From Macrothele yani (taxonomy: Eukaryota; Arthropoda; Arachnida; Araneae; Macrothelidae): a stretch of DNA of 64,000 nucleotides. Under the pieces are notes generated by a model. The model saw nothing but the letters and a program-made list of their open reading frames with translations, did not search any database and had not been told where the DNA came from. Position 1 is the stretch's first letter; every line of letters begins with the position of its first letter. The position numbers and the translations under genes were made by a program. Positions 1-10,716 of this stretch are shown here, in pieces. The DNA is taken from assembly GCA_039090855.1 (NCBI GenBank), contig CM076999.1, positions 117,551,072-117,615,071 of the forward strand, written 5' to 3'.

Positions 1-427
1 GAGCTATATACATGCATGATCGGGTTGTTTACATTTTGTGATTTATAATGTGATGAACATTTGCGAAGAATTTGGAACATGCATTCCATTTTTTTTTCTT
101 AAGTTACTATATTTTTATATCAATAGCTGCAAGTTTCTGGTTAAGTAATTGAACTTTATTGACTTAGGTATTTAATTCGTTTCTTACCCATGAAAAATCA
201 TAGAACTTTCTTTACTATATCGCTCAGAGCAACCATAAGCACAGCAGGTGTAACCCATCTTTTTGACTGTTGTCATGTGATTTTATGTTGGAGCCAGAAA
301 TTTTGATGTCATGCGCAGTCTATCAGTATATATGGTTGAAGAGTGTGAAGCAAACTCTTTACAATGTATACAAAGTTGTTTTACTAGATGTATACAAATA
401 TACATCTAGTTTTTATTGAAATACACT

Positions 428-494
428 CCTAAAATTTTCCTAAAATTTTTCTAAAAAGTCCTAAAATTCCTAAAATTCCTACCTAAAATTTTCC
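428..494. repeat. Short degenerate tandem repeat, CCTAAAATT-like
   Basis: Five to six imperfect copies of a 9-11 base unit of the type CCTAAAATT(TT) follow one another. Nothing recognisable lies between base 1 and this tract apart from AT-rich sequence. Confidence 0.6.
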
Positions 495-499
495 AGAAG

Positions 500-745
500 T
501 ATGCTATGATCCCTGCTCATTCTTTTGTGATCCCTTTGCGAACTGCTTGCTGCTCTTCACTCAGATTATGCGGAACCCATTTGGCAGCCACTTTTCTCTT
601 CTGTAATTTTTCAATTAAGATTCTGAAAACCGAAGCGTTAGACCTGTTTGCTTCATATGTAATTTCTTCTCACATGGACTTCTGGCACGTTTTCCGTCGA
701 TCTTCTTCCAAAATGCTGTTGATGCTAACCACAGAAGTGTTGTCC
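500..745 (-). pseudogene. Mariner transposase fragment (N-terminal helix-turn-helix part)
   Basis: Read on the minus strand, the segment gives a mariner-type DNA-binding region. An ILEEDRRKTC stretch is followed, after an in-frame TGA, by NASVFRILIEKLQKRKVAAK and WVPHNLSEEQ. This is the second helix-turn-helix and linker of mariner transposases, the region that binds the terminal inverted repeat. No catalytic domain follows on either side and the stop lies inside the helix-turn-helix, so this is an isolated dead fragment. The family assignment rests on the VFRIL...K.W.P..L...Q pattern. The subfamily cannot be told. Confidence 0.7.
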
Positions 746-905
746 ATTCAGGGTTCCCACGCCACCTGGAAAACCGGGAATACCAGGAATTCTCAGGGAA
801 TTTGAAAATTGTTCCAAAAATCAGGGAAAACTCAGGGAAAATCGTGTTTTTCAATAAAAATCAGGGAATTTCATATCAGGGAACTGAAAAGTCGGGAATT
901 TTTTA
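745..905. repeat. Dispersed repeat R3 (GGGTTCCCACG / CCTGGAAAACC / TCAGGGAA)
   Basis: A purine-rich low-complexity element. It starts with GGGTTCCCACGCCACCTGG and continues as repeated TCAGGGAA-like words ending near TTTTATTTTGCC. Related copies lie at 8636-8725 and 39560-39625. Repeats with this look are common non-coding dispersed elements, but the superfamily is not clear from the sequence. Confidence 0.55.
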
Positions 906-2189
906 TTTTGCCAAAAAAATATTTTCTTTAAGACTTTTGTAGAATATATTTCTGTATTGCTAAGTTTTAAAATAATTCCGAGTTGTTTTATCCTTCAAAG
1001 CAACCCACCCACCGATTAAAGTGCAGCTGTGCTGGGGAGTGTGTCTCTTCGCGGTTTCCCCCATCTCCAGATGCTCTAAACTACAACCGAACAAACGGAC
1101 ACGTCAAAGCGTGAGAGAAAGCCATTAATCACACACCCATTTCGCAGGCTCTTTATCTGCTGCGTTCGCGCAGAGGCAGTCACTTGTTCCTAAGTAGGTG
1201 CCCTGGTTCTCTGTGTAGACTGGGAAAAAAATTATGAAAAAGCTATTTCCTCAATTTTTTAAATAACCGACTGAAATTTTTACAGTGGGCAAGATATATG
1301 AAAATAACGTTCCATTTTAAATTTCGCCGAAATTCATCGGAAACTTTAGAAGTTGCGCTTTTTTTTTTTCTCTCTCTTCCCCTTTCCTTTTGCATGTTCC
1401 ACTTGTCTTTTATCAAACCGTACAAAAACATTTCATTTTGCCGGATGTTGGTCATCCTAATAAATTTGCCCCCCCCCTTCAAGAGCAGTGTGGATGAATG
1501 TTGCAAATTGAGGGCACCTAATTTATTTTGAAAAAAGTTCGTATCACTTACGAACTAAAGCTTCACTTTCGTAATTCTGTAGCAGAGTTGGTATAGTTGG
1601 AAAAGTATGTACCTTCAAATGTTTGAACTGGGAAGATATGAAATAGGAAGATTCTTCAAAGAGGGGGAAAGATTAATTTTTTTCATAGTACTTACGAGTA
1701 TTTTGTATGAAAAATACCATGCAATGAAGCTGGTACTATTGCATACCTACCAAATTTCCCAGATTTCACGGCCGTTTTCTAGATTCGTTGTTTTACGGCC
1801 GGAAAGAGATTTTTCTTGATTCTGTCTTATTTCTATTTCATAATGTATGAAGAAATTAATTTATAGCTATTTTGGCGATATTTTGATTACTGCAAGAGCT
1901 GGCTGGTTGCGAAAAATAGGGTAGTCCGACGCCCGGAACCATAGATTTTCACATCTGGGTCATTCCACGCAAAATCGTCAGATATTGAAATAATTTTCCA
2001 CCAACACATCTCCGATTCTTACGGGCAGCTGCCTCCAAGTTATAAAAAAACCCCTAAAAGTTTCAACTTTTTTGTTTCTGATAGATTAGAAGATATTATT
2101 TTTTGAATTTTTGTGAATAGTGGAACTGTTTTCCGTAAAAACGCAAAATCTCCGTTATTTAGAATAAGAAATATAAAATTCATCATTCT
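906..2189. other. AT-rich intergenic sequence, no supported feature
   Basis: Short open frames are present, but none shows a domain or a coding-like composition. A C9 run lies near 1470 and a T-run near 1360. I see no RNA gene and no mobile-element end. Confidence 0.5.
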
Positions 2190-2345
2190 CTCGTAATTTT
2201 CCCTAAGGTTTCAGCTTATACATAGGGAAAAAAATTTGCGAGAACAAAAGTTAGACGGGGTAGAAATTTTCTTGTAATCGTAAATTCTTTTTCTTGCGTT
2301 GCTGCACCTCACAAGAGTTGCATAAATTATTCATTTCACATCTTT
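2190..2345. repeat. Single R1 repeat monomer
   Basis: Resembles the units found as arrays at 28.8-29.9 and 34.97-35.7 kb. Shared words include ACAAAAGTTAGACGGGGTAG, then TTTTCTTGTAAT, and a TTGCATAAAT...TTTCA tail. This shows that R1 is dispersed as well as tandem. Confidence 0.5.
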
Positions 2346-3023
2346 ACCCTCACATTGCCAAAAAAAATATAAAAAATCTACCTAGTTACTACTGATTTAA
2401 ATCTTTGCCGTGCGTGTTCTATTGGTTTCAGGTTTGTCAGTGCAGGCGCTAAAGCTTCTGTCTCTGTTTTGGATGACGTTATTTGTGGGGAGTTACTGCA
2501 AATGACCTGAGTGGGCTCCAGACCTTTCTCGCACTTTGCCTGATCAACATCGCACAAATGTATTGCCCTTCGTAAAGATATTGTTAAGTATAAACATGCC
2601 ACTCGCCACAGGATGAAAAATTATGTTGAAAAAAAAAGTGTTAATAGGATTTTATGAGCACACATGCACACAAAACTTCCTCTAATTGTTTCCCGTACAA
2701 GTAATTTGACGTAGCGTGGAAATGAACTGTGACCTGCGAGAAAAGTTCAGTACTAATGTTTGTGTCACAAACGTAGCCAATCAATTTTAAGACTTCCATA
2801 TTTTGGAAGTACTTGTATGAATTGTAGCCTCTCAGGCTAAATGGTATTCCGTATTAACTGTTAGTTTTCTCCACTTGTTGCTTCCATTATTTTTTCTTTA
2901 TTCCTGGGTTTTTTTTTTTTTTTTTTTTTTGCCGTTATGGCATTAGGATCTCTGTGTGCCAGCTTATTGGTTATGAAATTTAACAGCACAATGTCTAAAT
3001 ATCCTATGCTGCGTTATTTAGAA
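2346..3023. other. No supported feature
   Basis: A 74-codon minus-strand open frame at 2378-2602 has no recognisable domain and no homologous context. A T22 tract lies near 2910. The rest is unique AT-rich sequence. Confidence 0.45.
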
Positions 3024-3301
3024 GCAAATAGCAGAGGTGCCAACTATTACGAATTGTCCGTAATTATTACAGTTTCGACTGTCAGATTACGGAATTAGGG
3101 ACAGGTTGGAAGAATTACGGATTTCAGTGTGTTTTGGAGAATCTCAATTTTGTATCCTTTTTTGTTAAACCCTTTTAGTGCGACGCTGCCGATTTGTCGG
3201 CCTTCGATTTTGATCCGCATATTTTCCGAATCAGACTGCAGATTTCGGTGTCTCAATGATCATATCATTTATCAATCATATCGTTTTGAAATGGAATGTC
3301 C

Positions 3302-3507
3302 CGCAGTGGGCTAAGCGATGGCCTCTGATCATTCGTCTGTATGGGGTCCGGGTTCGAATCCCGTTGAGGCATGGATGTTGTGTTTGTCTTACGGCACTGG
3401 CTCTCTCCCTTCCCAGGAACCAGTGACCCTAAATTAGGGACGGGCGACTGCTTATAGCCCATTGAGTTGCTCACGGTGGTCGTTAAACCTCCAATAAAGA
3501 AAAAAGG
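3302..3507 (+). mobile_element. tRNA-derived SINE, copy 1
   Basis: The head is tRNA-like. A box A-like GCAGTGGGCTAAGCG and a box B GGTTCGAATCC are spaced as in a tRNA. A family-specific body follows, with CCCTAAATTAGGGA and CTGCTTATAGCCCA, then a tail AATAAAGAAAAAA. It is flanked by a perfect 9-bp target-site duplication, GGAATGTCC (3293-3301 and 3508-3516), the mark of LINE-mediated insertion. Related copies lie at 7567 and 16465. It sits inside the hAT element at 3.03-6.91 kb and so is younger than it. Box A and box B would act as an internal RNA polymerase III promoter. Confidence 0.85.
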
Positions 3508-3579
3508 GGAATGTCCATGAATCATATCGTCAATCAGCGATTTTATCTGAAGAATGGTACCGTAATTTTCTTCGTATAA

Positions 3580-5051
3580 TCCGCGGATTATCTGTTAAAA
3601 AAGTTAAAATTATAGGTTTTGCGGATTATACACCGATGCGGTTAATACCGCGATTAAAAAAAAAAATTACAACCTTCCGATTTTTAAAAAATTTGCAGCG
3701 TGATTGTGCAGGGAAGGGTGTAATAATTGGAAAAGGAACACCCTCAGAAGAATTTTCCTCAGTTCAGGAGTTTGTACGGAGCGGGGAGGAAGGGGAGGAA
3801 TGTCGTAACGAAAGATCGGGAAAGTTGTGGGGAGGGATGACAGGGGTCATTTTGATATCGTTGAGGAGAGCTCTAACTGTCGTGCCGGCTCTGTTTTTGG
3901 CAAAAAGCCAAAGAAGTACGCACAGCACTTGCTGCACGAACCTATGCGTTTCTCCTTTCGGATTTCATGTGCGCGACCTTGTGTCTAGTTTGCTTTCGTT
4001 GTTTTGGCGAACGTCGTTGCTGCTGTTTTCCTTCATTGCTAACTTGAAGTGGTGGGTAGAATTGAGGATATGATCGTGTCACTGCGCGATAGTTTTGAGG
4101 TCAGAACACAATCGTGCAGCAACATACGGAAAGCCTCTGTGTCGCGATCTAAAACATAAACAAATCCGTCGGTTTATTCCGCGGGAGAATTCGCAGGTTT
4201 TTTATTCGCCCACGTATAAGACGATCTCTCAACTCTGAAAGCAGGAATTCCTCCAAAAACTTTCGACTTATACGCGAGTACATACGGTATTTACGGTATT
4301 TCTACAACTTGTTCTGTATCAGCCTTTCGTCATTGGCAAGGTGTAATGCAATACTCTGGAGCTGCATCGGCGTGATCTATGGATGCCACACCCTTTATCT
4401 GTCCGGAGATAAGAAATATAACACAGTTACCTTTAAAAATGAATTTCTTTCATTTAATAAAATCGTTTTTTTTTTTTGTTGTTGTTTTTTTTTTTTTTTT
4501 TGCTCTCTTACTTCTTCGGACTTATTATGTGTTTCTGGAACGTGGAAAGAGCGATGTATTTATTTATTTTCTGACGCCACGTATTTGGAGGATTTTCACT
4601 TTGAATCTCGCCCTTTGGATTTAACTGCTATAATATATATAGCTAGTGCCGTTAATACTCACCAGATAGAGACGTCTCAGTAGCTGAGCCCATCTTGCGG
4701 ATTTATGATGTCAGAAGCTGTCTTAAAAATACGCATAGCACCGTGGATTGTTGGCCACCATGGTGTAAAGCTAACGCGCTAGGCTATATGTGGAGAGATC
4801 CGTGGATCCAATTCCCCGGCGGCGGCTGAAAACAATTTTTCGGTTGCTATGTGTTTCTGGAACATGAAAAGAGCTATGTATTTATTTATTTATTTATGTG
4901 ACCGACTTTTCTGTCGGAAATTCCACTTCTGGTTCAACATCTATGGTGTGCGGATTATATGGCTATTTTTATTTCCTGAATGTCACAGTCTGCGGATTAT
5001 ACGAAAAAAAAATTTTTTTTTAATATGAATTTCGTGGTCTGCGGATAATAC
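3580..5051. repeat. Recurrent TGCGGATTATAC motif and a 45-bp direct repeat
   Basis: TGCGGATTATAC or a one-base variant appears at 3620, 4949, 4991 and 5040, with a related CCGCGGATTA at 3581. The last three are spaced 42 and 49 bases. Separately, a stretch of about 45 bases containing ATGTGTTTCTGGAAC and ATGTATTTATTTATTT occurs at about 4526-4571 and again at about 4848-4898. The interval has no convincing gene. Its longest open frame (3636-4073) has no recognised domain. Confidence 0.5.
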
Positions 5052-5540
5052 GACTAAAATTACAGGTAATATGCCGTAAGTGTCATTGTAAAAGAGTTTG
5101 CGCTTGCTATCGGTTCCCCACGCACTTTTCTGTGTGACAGGAGAAAGGTTATTGTAGCCAAAACTTTTCCTGCTGCAGTTGAGGAAGTGCTGTTCACTTT
5201 GCATTGTTGGTGAATTATAAGACGTGGTACTGTCGGAAATCACTTTTTCGAGCCCCGTTCGAAGTGCAATAACGATCAACTCGTCGCAACGCGTGGTCCC
5301 GCGATGACGGATGTTTATATTTCTTGCGGACTTTCGCCGCGCGGTAGAACGAAGTGCGGTGTTTTATTACTAGAAGCTCTTCACGTTATTCATTTCTTTT
5401 TCACAAACAAACAGACACAATAGCAAAACTCCGTGAATTACGAATCCCCATCTTTTTCCAAACTCGTGTTAGCAGAGGATGACTTTATTGATAGCTTGTT
5501 CCTCAGACTAGGAGACGTGCTTTTTCCCACTGTGTGAGAT

Positions 5541-6011
5541 TGTTTTCTAAGGTTATTTGAAGTGGCTTGTGAGAGTGAAAGTTTGCCAAGTGATGGTGAT
5601 GATTTTGAATCATCTGAGAATGATATTGGCCTAGCAACATCAAGCCAAAAAACTAGCCACCGTGCCACGCACACCATATCTTCTTCAGAAGGTGAAGATC
5701 TTCATAGTGAATCTTCAGATCATGAAAGTTCTGAAAGTGAATGGGAGGATGTTAATAGAGAGAAGTGATGAACAACCTCAGCATCTTTTTTATTAACATG
5801 AAATGCAGGGGCCCAAACATGCTCCGGCATCTGATGTGGCACCCATTGCATATTTTTTACTTGTTTTTTACCAATTTCATCCTTGGAATTATCGTTTCTG
5901 AAACAAATAAATATGCAAAGAGGTTTCTCCAGGAAAATTCCAAATCTTTCTCCCAAATCTTGAGCAAGGAAATGGAAAATGCAAAAATAAAGGTTTCCTT
6001 GCGTGCCTTCT
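5541..6011 (+). pseudogene. piggyBac-type transposase, N-terminal fragment
   Basis: The first part is a Ser/Asp/Glu-rich stretch (SSENDIGLATSSQ, then HSESSDHESSESEWEDVNRE), typical of the acidic N-terminus of piggyBac transposases. After a frame change, GPKHAPASDVAPIAYF appears, and after another change FFTNFILGIIVSETNKYA. This matches the start of the piggyBac transposase domain (GPK..P...D..PI.YF..FF...I...IV.ETN.YA). At least two frameshifts separate the blocks and the DDD catalytic core downstream is not recognisable, so it is dead. It lies inside the hAT element at 3.03-6.91 kb. No TTAA-bounded ends were found. Confidence 0.65.
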
Positions 6012-6186
6012 AGTATGAGAGTAATCAGTAGCCCATGTAGGACGAGATGATTGCCGAAGGCATATCCAGTCAAAACAAACACCAGGATTGTGTAAAATTA
6101 AAGACTCGATCAAAGCCTTTGGATAATTTTTTTGCAAAAAAGAATGAAAATGCGTGATAAACGCTGAATTGCTGTTTACTACAATC

Positions 6187-6259
6187 GTTGTGGAGCATAA
6201 CCTACCTATAGCAAGCTGTGATCATGCTGGTCGCTTCTTTCATGCTATGTTCCCAGACT
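6187..6259 (+). pseudogene. hAT/ZMYM-type transposase fragment
   Basis: A short block reads VEHNLPIASCDHAGRFFHAM followed by FPD and a stop. The (F)VEHNLP...DH......MFPDS pattern is the conserved middle of a hAT-related transposase family whose C-terminal dimerisation part is also seen at 18.3-18.7 kb. Only about 24 codons are clear. It agrees with the hAT-like ends of the enclosing element. Confidence 0.55.
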
Positions 6260-6912
6260 GATATTGATGAAGCTGGATATCCTTGAGCAGATGTGGCATG
6301 GAATGAAATATCTAAGATGAAGGATTCATCTGGCCTTCCCAAGTATTCCACATTGCCTAAACTAATGTTGGTAATATTGACTATCCCTCACAGCAATTCC
6401 TCTACGTAGAGAATATTTAGTATAGTAAGGAAATACCTCACGTACTTTTGCCCAACAATGAGCACCAAAACATTAAGTGCCCTTCTTGTACAGAAAAGTA
6501 AAGCATTTTCCTCAGGTGAGCTGTGTTATAAAAAGTTTTCTGAAAAAGAATATACCACTGCAAAACAAGCAACAAGGGAGTTTTTATGTCAGCAATGACA
6601 TGAGGTAAGTACAATATTGATAATTTAATTTCATATTTTTTGTGAGGATAGTGTAAACATGCAAAGTTATTACATATTTCATGCATTAATTTCTCATGAA
6701 ATACCCATTCCACGCGTTAACGACGTATGGTGATTACCGATAGGCACCTCATACAAGTATTACAGGTTACACAGTAATACTATAATATTGTCCTTAACTT
6801 TAAAAAAAAAATGGCGTGTTACATTACTGAAAGTTTGTGTTACATTATTGAAACATTACTGAAAAATCCCCTATTGATTACTGATATGTTCTGCTAGAGG
6901 TTGGCACCTCTG

Positions 6913-7566
6913 AAATAGCATAGATTTGATGTTCTCATTGCCAAGTGCAAGAACTAACTTTAGCTAAAATAATTACAATTTTGATTTTTAAATGTCAGCA
7001 GTATTTTCCTGATTGCTAGAAATTGTTGGGATGGTACTGGCACACGTTTTTCCTCAGACGCAGAAATGCTCTCATGATTTCCGTTCTCTCTCTTCTTTTT
7101 TTTTATTTTTTAATAGCTGTTTTACTTTGCTTTGTCTTTAAAGATTCTAAGTGAATTCCAATAGAAAATACAAATTGTTAGATCGATTTGATAGAACCGC
7201 TCTAACAAAATGTTAAGAGACTGTCAGACACTCTCCATTTTATCATTCCCATTAGACTTCAATTTCAGCAAAAGTTTCCGTGTTCTTTAATATTTATGTA
7301 AAATAAGCACTTAAAGGATTTAAAGCTTCAGCATTGTATCATTTAACGGCAATTTATTCTCTTCAGTCACATTCTCCCAGCTTGCATTTTTAAACCTAAC
7401 TGGAACTCTAAATGTTGTGAGTCGTTTAAAATGTTATTTATATACTTGTGTGCACTTAAAATACAGATAAATCAGTTATATAATTTCACCTAATCGATTG
7501 AAATATTTCATTATATGTAGAATTTAAATTAAGTCTTTGTTCAAATATTCTTTAAAACATGTAAAT
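6913..7566. other. No supported feature
   Basis: AT-rich sequence between the hAT end and the second SINE. No domain, RNA fold or repeat structure was noticed. Confidence 0.45.
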
Positions 7567-7785
7567 ACATGGTTTGCCACCTCGGTAGTGCAGTGGTCTA
7601 AGCTCTGGCTTCTGACTATTCGTCCAAGTGTGCCTGGATTCAAGTCCCAGATGAGGTATGGGTGGTGTGTTTATCTTACGGCACTGGCTCTCCTTCTTCG
7701 TGAAGCCAATGGTCCTAAATTAGGGATGGACGGATGACTGCTTATAGCCCAACAAGTTGCTTATGGTGATCATTAAACCTGAAAC
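7567..7785 (+). mobile_element. tRNA-derived SINE, copy 2
   Basis: Same family as the copy at 3302. A tRNA-like head carries box A (TAGTGCAGTGGTCTAAGC) and a decayed box B (GATTCAAGTCCC). The body has TTACGGCACTGGCTCTC, CCTAAATTAGGGATGG and GACTGCTTATAGCCCA, and the A-rich tail follows CATTAAACC. It has diverged from copies 1 and 3 by many substitutions and is therefore older. No clear target-site duplication was found. Confidence 0.8.
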
Positions 7786-8029
7786 AAAAAAATAGGCATG
7801 ATTTTGTTAAATATTATGTAAAATTTATGTTAAATACACAAATTTTGGTAACTATAAAGTAATTAGGGGAAATGAAAGTTATTTATCCTTTATATTCCAT
7901 ATTTTCTGTTTATCTTTATGGACTGTATAATCGGGACGTTCATTATGTGGTGTCTTTTTAATTCTCCCTCATATGTGAGATGAACATAACATTATCAGTA
8001 TTAATTTCAGGTAAGCAATTATTTGCAAT

Positions 8030-8540
8030 TACAGCCTGTCTAGAATTTGATAAATCTTGCCTTCAATACATTACATTATTCCTTAGTTCTCTAAAAATTA
8101 TCAAAACTGAATTTTAAAAATTGCCTGTAGACATTACGGTGTTATTCGATTTCTGCAGATAGTTTGCTTCATATTTTGTAACATGGAACAATTAGGCACA
8201 ATGGCCTAGTACACTCTTGCTTGTAGAAACACATCACCAGAGAACCACTTAAACAATGGATCAAAGCCCTTTGTTGGTTGATTCTCTTTCGACATTTCTC
8301 TGAGCAGGAGCCCATTCGGTCATTAAGCTTATCTACACTGTGCTATAAAAGAAAGGAAAACAAACTATTCAACATACAGATTTTTTATGAACTGTTTCTA
8401 CGGGAATGTATTAACAAATTGTACATGGGCAGTTATACCACTTAGGTTCAGAAAAGATCATGGAATTATAATACCAAAACTAATATGCCTCATGCATTTA
8501 ATATTATTCATAAAAAGCAGGTAATTGTATAAAGGACAGT
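8030..8540. repeat. Dispersed repeat R2, relatively uninterrupted copy
   Basis: Blocks of this segment match, in the same order, sequence at 39.64-39.69, 42.31-42.34, 44.03-44.23 and 62.37-62.46 kb. Examples are TGTCTAGAATTTGATA, TACATTACATTATTCC, TTTTGTAACATGGAACA, AATGGCCTAGTACACTC, CGGTCATTAAGCTT and GTTCAGAAAAGATCATGG. It therefore serves as an empty-site paralogue for the insertions in the right third of the window. No coding content. Confidence 0.6.
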
Positions 8541-8635
8541 TATTTAAAGAATTAACAAATGTATGCTTTCATAAGGAACTCAAGAATGTAAGGAAATGCA
8601 ACAATTTGTCGCAATGTTATTTGATTTGCCGCTCT

Positions 8636-8725
8636 GGAAAAACTCTCAGAACCACCTGGAAAACCTGGAAAAGTCAGGGAATTTTTTTTTTTTTTTCTAC
8701 TTTTGAGTGGGAACCCTGATTGCAT
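8636..8725. repeat. Dispersed repeat R3, second copy
   Basis: Contains ACCACCTGGAAAACCTGG, AAAGTCAGGGAA, a T14 tract and GTGGGAACCCTG, which match the copy at 745-905 in both words and order. Confidence 0.5.
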
Positions 8726-9160
8726 CTGATGGCCGGCCACTTCTTGGGTTGTCTTGGATACTTTCCCGACCTTGGTGGAAACGAAAAGCCCACCGTGACA
8801 CTGCTTTGATCCACTACACTAACCTGGTAAACTTCACACAAAGTTTTATGAATTTTGGTAGGGGGCTTTCCTTGCAAAGTTTCAATTTTAATATAGGATT
8901 GCTGATCATTACGCGAGATCTGACCTGACTCACTTTCTTCCTCCGTTTCTAGGCAGAATTTTTTGGAACACGAACAAATTAGCCAGCAAACGTAGACACT
9001 AACTGGTGCAACGATGGGAGCGATTGTATCATCCTACGGGCAGCGGCTGTGCAGCGTGCAGACTTATGAAATGACCTACGTGTATAATTATTAACTTATA
9101 CAGAAATGAACGTAATTGAAGATGGAAAATTTCAGAATTTGGAATTTCAATTAAGTCTGA
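8726..9160. other. No supported feature
   Basis: Unique sequence. Short frames on both strands show no domains. Confidence 0.4.
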
Positions 9161-9164
9161 TGGT

Positions 9165-9250
9165 GACCGTGTGGTTAGAGGCATGGACGTCTGGCTAAAT
9201 GGGCTCAGGGTGGAGACCCAGTTAAGGTGCATGTTGTGTGCTTTTAGATG
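9165..9250 (+). repeat. Degenerate tRNA-like SINE head
   Basis: GTGTGGTTAGAGGCATGG resembles box A and GGGTGGAGACCCAGTT a mutated box B at about tRNA spacing, followed by ATGTTGTGTG as in the SINE family above. No body or tail is recognisable, so it may be a remnant of the same or another SINE. Confidence 0.35.
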
Positions 9251-9921
9251 TGGGCTTAGCAGTGATTTTCCTGTCACAGTAATAATTGTGGCAGTGGCCA
9301 TAAACCACAACAGAATCAGCATTTACAACAATTGTGACGGAGCTGTAAAGAGGTTGGAACAGCCTGTTACTGTTGTATTTATGTCAGTGACAAAATCACG
9401 GTTATGTAACAGGAGCACTAAATGAAAGAAAAAAGATTAAAGGATATTGTTCTCTTACTCAACAAAACTATACAAGCACTTTCACCTCCCCACCATTTAC
9501 CCAGACAGGATTAGGGTTACAATGATCTCGCTCAGCTTGTGTAGTTAAGAGCCCTAAGGGTAAAACTTTTCGGCTGAGGGGAGATTTGACTTTCAATGTG
9601 GTGAAGCAACCAAAGCCAAAACTGTGACATTGTAACAGTGATTTTGGGCTGTTAATCTCCAAGAAGTGTCCTGATCATGACACAGCTAACTGTGACACCT
9701 TAACAGTAATTTAGAAATGTTACTTTTCGTCACTGGCCATAACAGTGGTGTGATTTGTGAACCCCACAGGTTTTGAAAAATGACATGGCCAAGATGCCCA
9801 GGGCATGTAAATTATTGGCCTGGGCAAGTAAAAGTGAATCGTAACCTACATTGTTGGCAAAATGGAAACTTATGCAAGCTGACTCTGATAAAGTGTATGA
9901 AAAAAATGCTGTTGCACAGTT

Positions 9922-10053
9922 CAGGAATCTTGGATAAAAACATTTAATTGGCTGAATTCAAATGACAAGACTATTATGTGGTTCACTGTTTGCGAAAACC
10001 ATCCTAAAATTGCCGATACCACCAGCAATTATTTCAAGCAATGTGGGGTGTCA
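9922..10053 (+). pseudogene. TTF-type zinc-finger fragment of a hAT-like transposase
   Basis: The frame reads QESWIKTFNWLNSNDKTIMW, then FTVCENHPKIADTTSNYF and a C-G pair. This resembles the N-terminal TTF/BED-like finger of hAT transposases (W......WL.....D..M.C..C). It is about 44 codons long with no extension on either side. Around it, the words GGGCATGTAAATT and GGGCAAGTAAA recur at 9.79 and 10.5 kb, so the fragment probably sits in an old element of about 0.75 kb. Confidence 0.45.
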
Positions 10054-10674
10054 GTTGATAATATAGTTTACTAACTATATAAGTTCACACAATAGTAGTC
10101 AAAAACATAAGGATTGCCTTTGTTTCTAAACAACAATTCTTGGGATATTTTATGATGCAAAATCATTTCTGTTTGCACAAGAAAAAAGGTAAATAATTTT
10201 TGCATTCAAAATTGTTGTTGAAAACTACTTAAACTGATGTACAGTTAACTGTGATTATTTAATTTTTTTGCAAAACACAGAATGTATATTAAAAATTCTT
10301 GAACATGGCATAATCACTAAATTTCTCAAATGCCGTCAATTACCTTTCTTAAAACTTGAGATATATGCTTTTGTGCACTTTGAATACAGACAGTTTAAAA
10401 TGGCAATGCAAAAGATGCATGAAAAGTTTATCATAATTTTTTACTTTAAAAAAATGAGGCTTCTGTTTTGTTATTTTAAAAGATAAAAATTTCTGGGCAT
10501 GTAGATTTTACTTCTGGGCAAGTAAATATTTTCTGCACATGTCCAGCTGGGCATGTAACTTTTCAGATATTTTTCAAGCACTGCCCCCATCTGTAGTGTG
10601 CTTGCCCTCACACCACAGTCCCCTCTCTCTTTTACTAGTGGTCCCAGATGAAAGAAAAATAGTTGCTTTTAGTT

Positions 10675-10716
10675 TTAGATGCTCACGCTGGTCGTTAAAA
10701 CCCAAAACAGAAAGTA
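10675..10716 (+). repeat. SINE 3'-tail remnant
   Basis: GATGCTCACGCTGGTCG and TTAAAACCCAAAACAGAAAG match the end of the SINE family (GCTCACGGTGGTCGTTAAACC...AATAAAG). The head and body are missing. Confidence 0.45.

Larger units (their letters stand above)
3032..6912. mobile_element. hAT-type DNA transposon, about 3.9 kb, with nested insertions
   Basis: The ends are a perfect 13-bp terminal inverted repeat: CAGAGGTGCCAAC at the left and its complement at the right. The CA(G)NGGTG-like start is typical of hAT elements. The flanks share AAATAG on both sides, a 6-bp direct repeat. If one end is shifted by two bases the shared block becomes AAATAGCA, which fits the 8-bp duplication usual for hAT. 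Inside are a SINE (3302-3507), GCGGATTATAC repeats, a piggyBac-like fragment and a hAT-type coding fragment at 6187-6259. The element is heavily decayed, and only its ends and the small coding fragment support the class. Confidence 0.6.

Noticed and set aside
1298..1531. Overlapping open frames on both strands
   Set aside because: Low-complexity T- and C-rich sequence with no domain on either strand.
3302..3375. Functional tRNA gene
   Set aside because: Box A and B are present, but the sequence cannot form a full cloverleaf and continues into a SINE body with a target-site duplication.
3636..4073. 145-codon open frame as a host gene
   Set aside because: No domain, biased composition, no splice or start context, and it lies in a decayed transposon with repeats.
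5438..5677. Minus-strand Ser-rich open frame as a gene
   Set aside because: Antisense of the acidic N-terminus of the piggyBac-like fragment, which continues into recognised transposase motifs on the plus strand.
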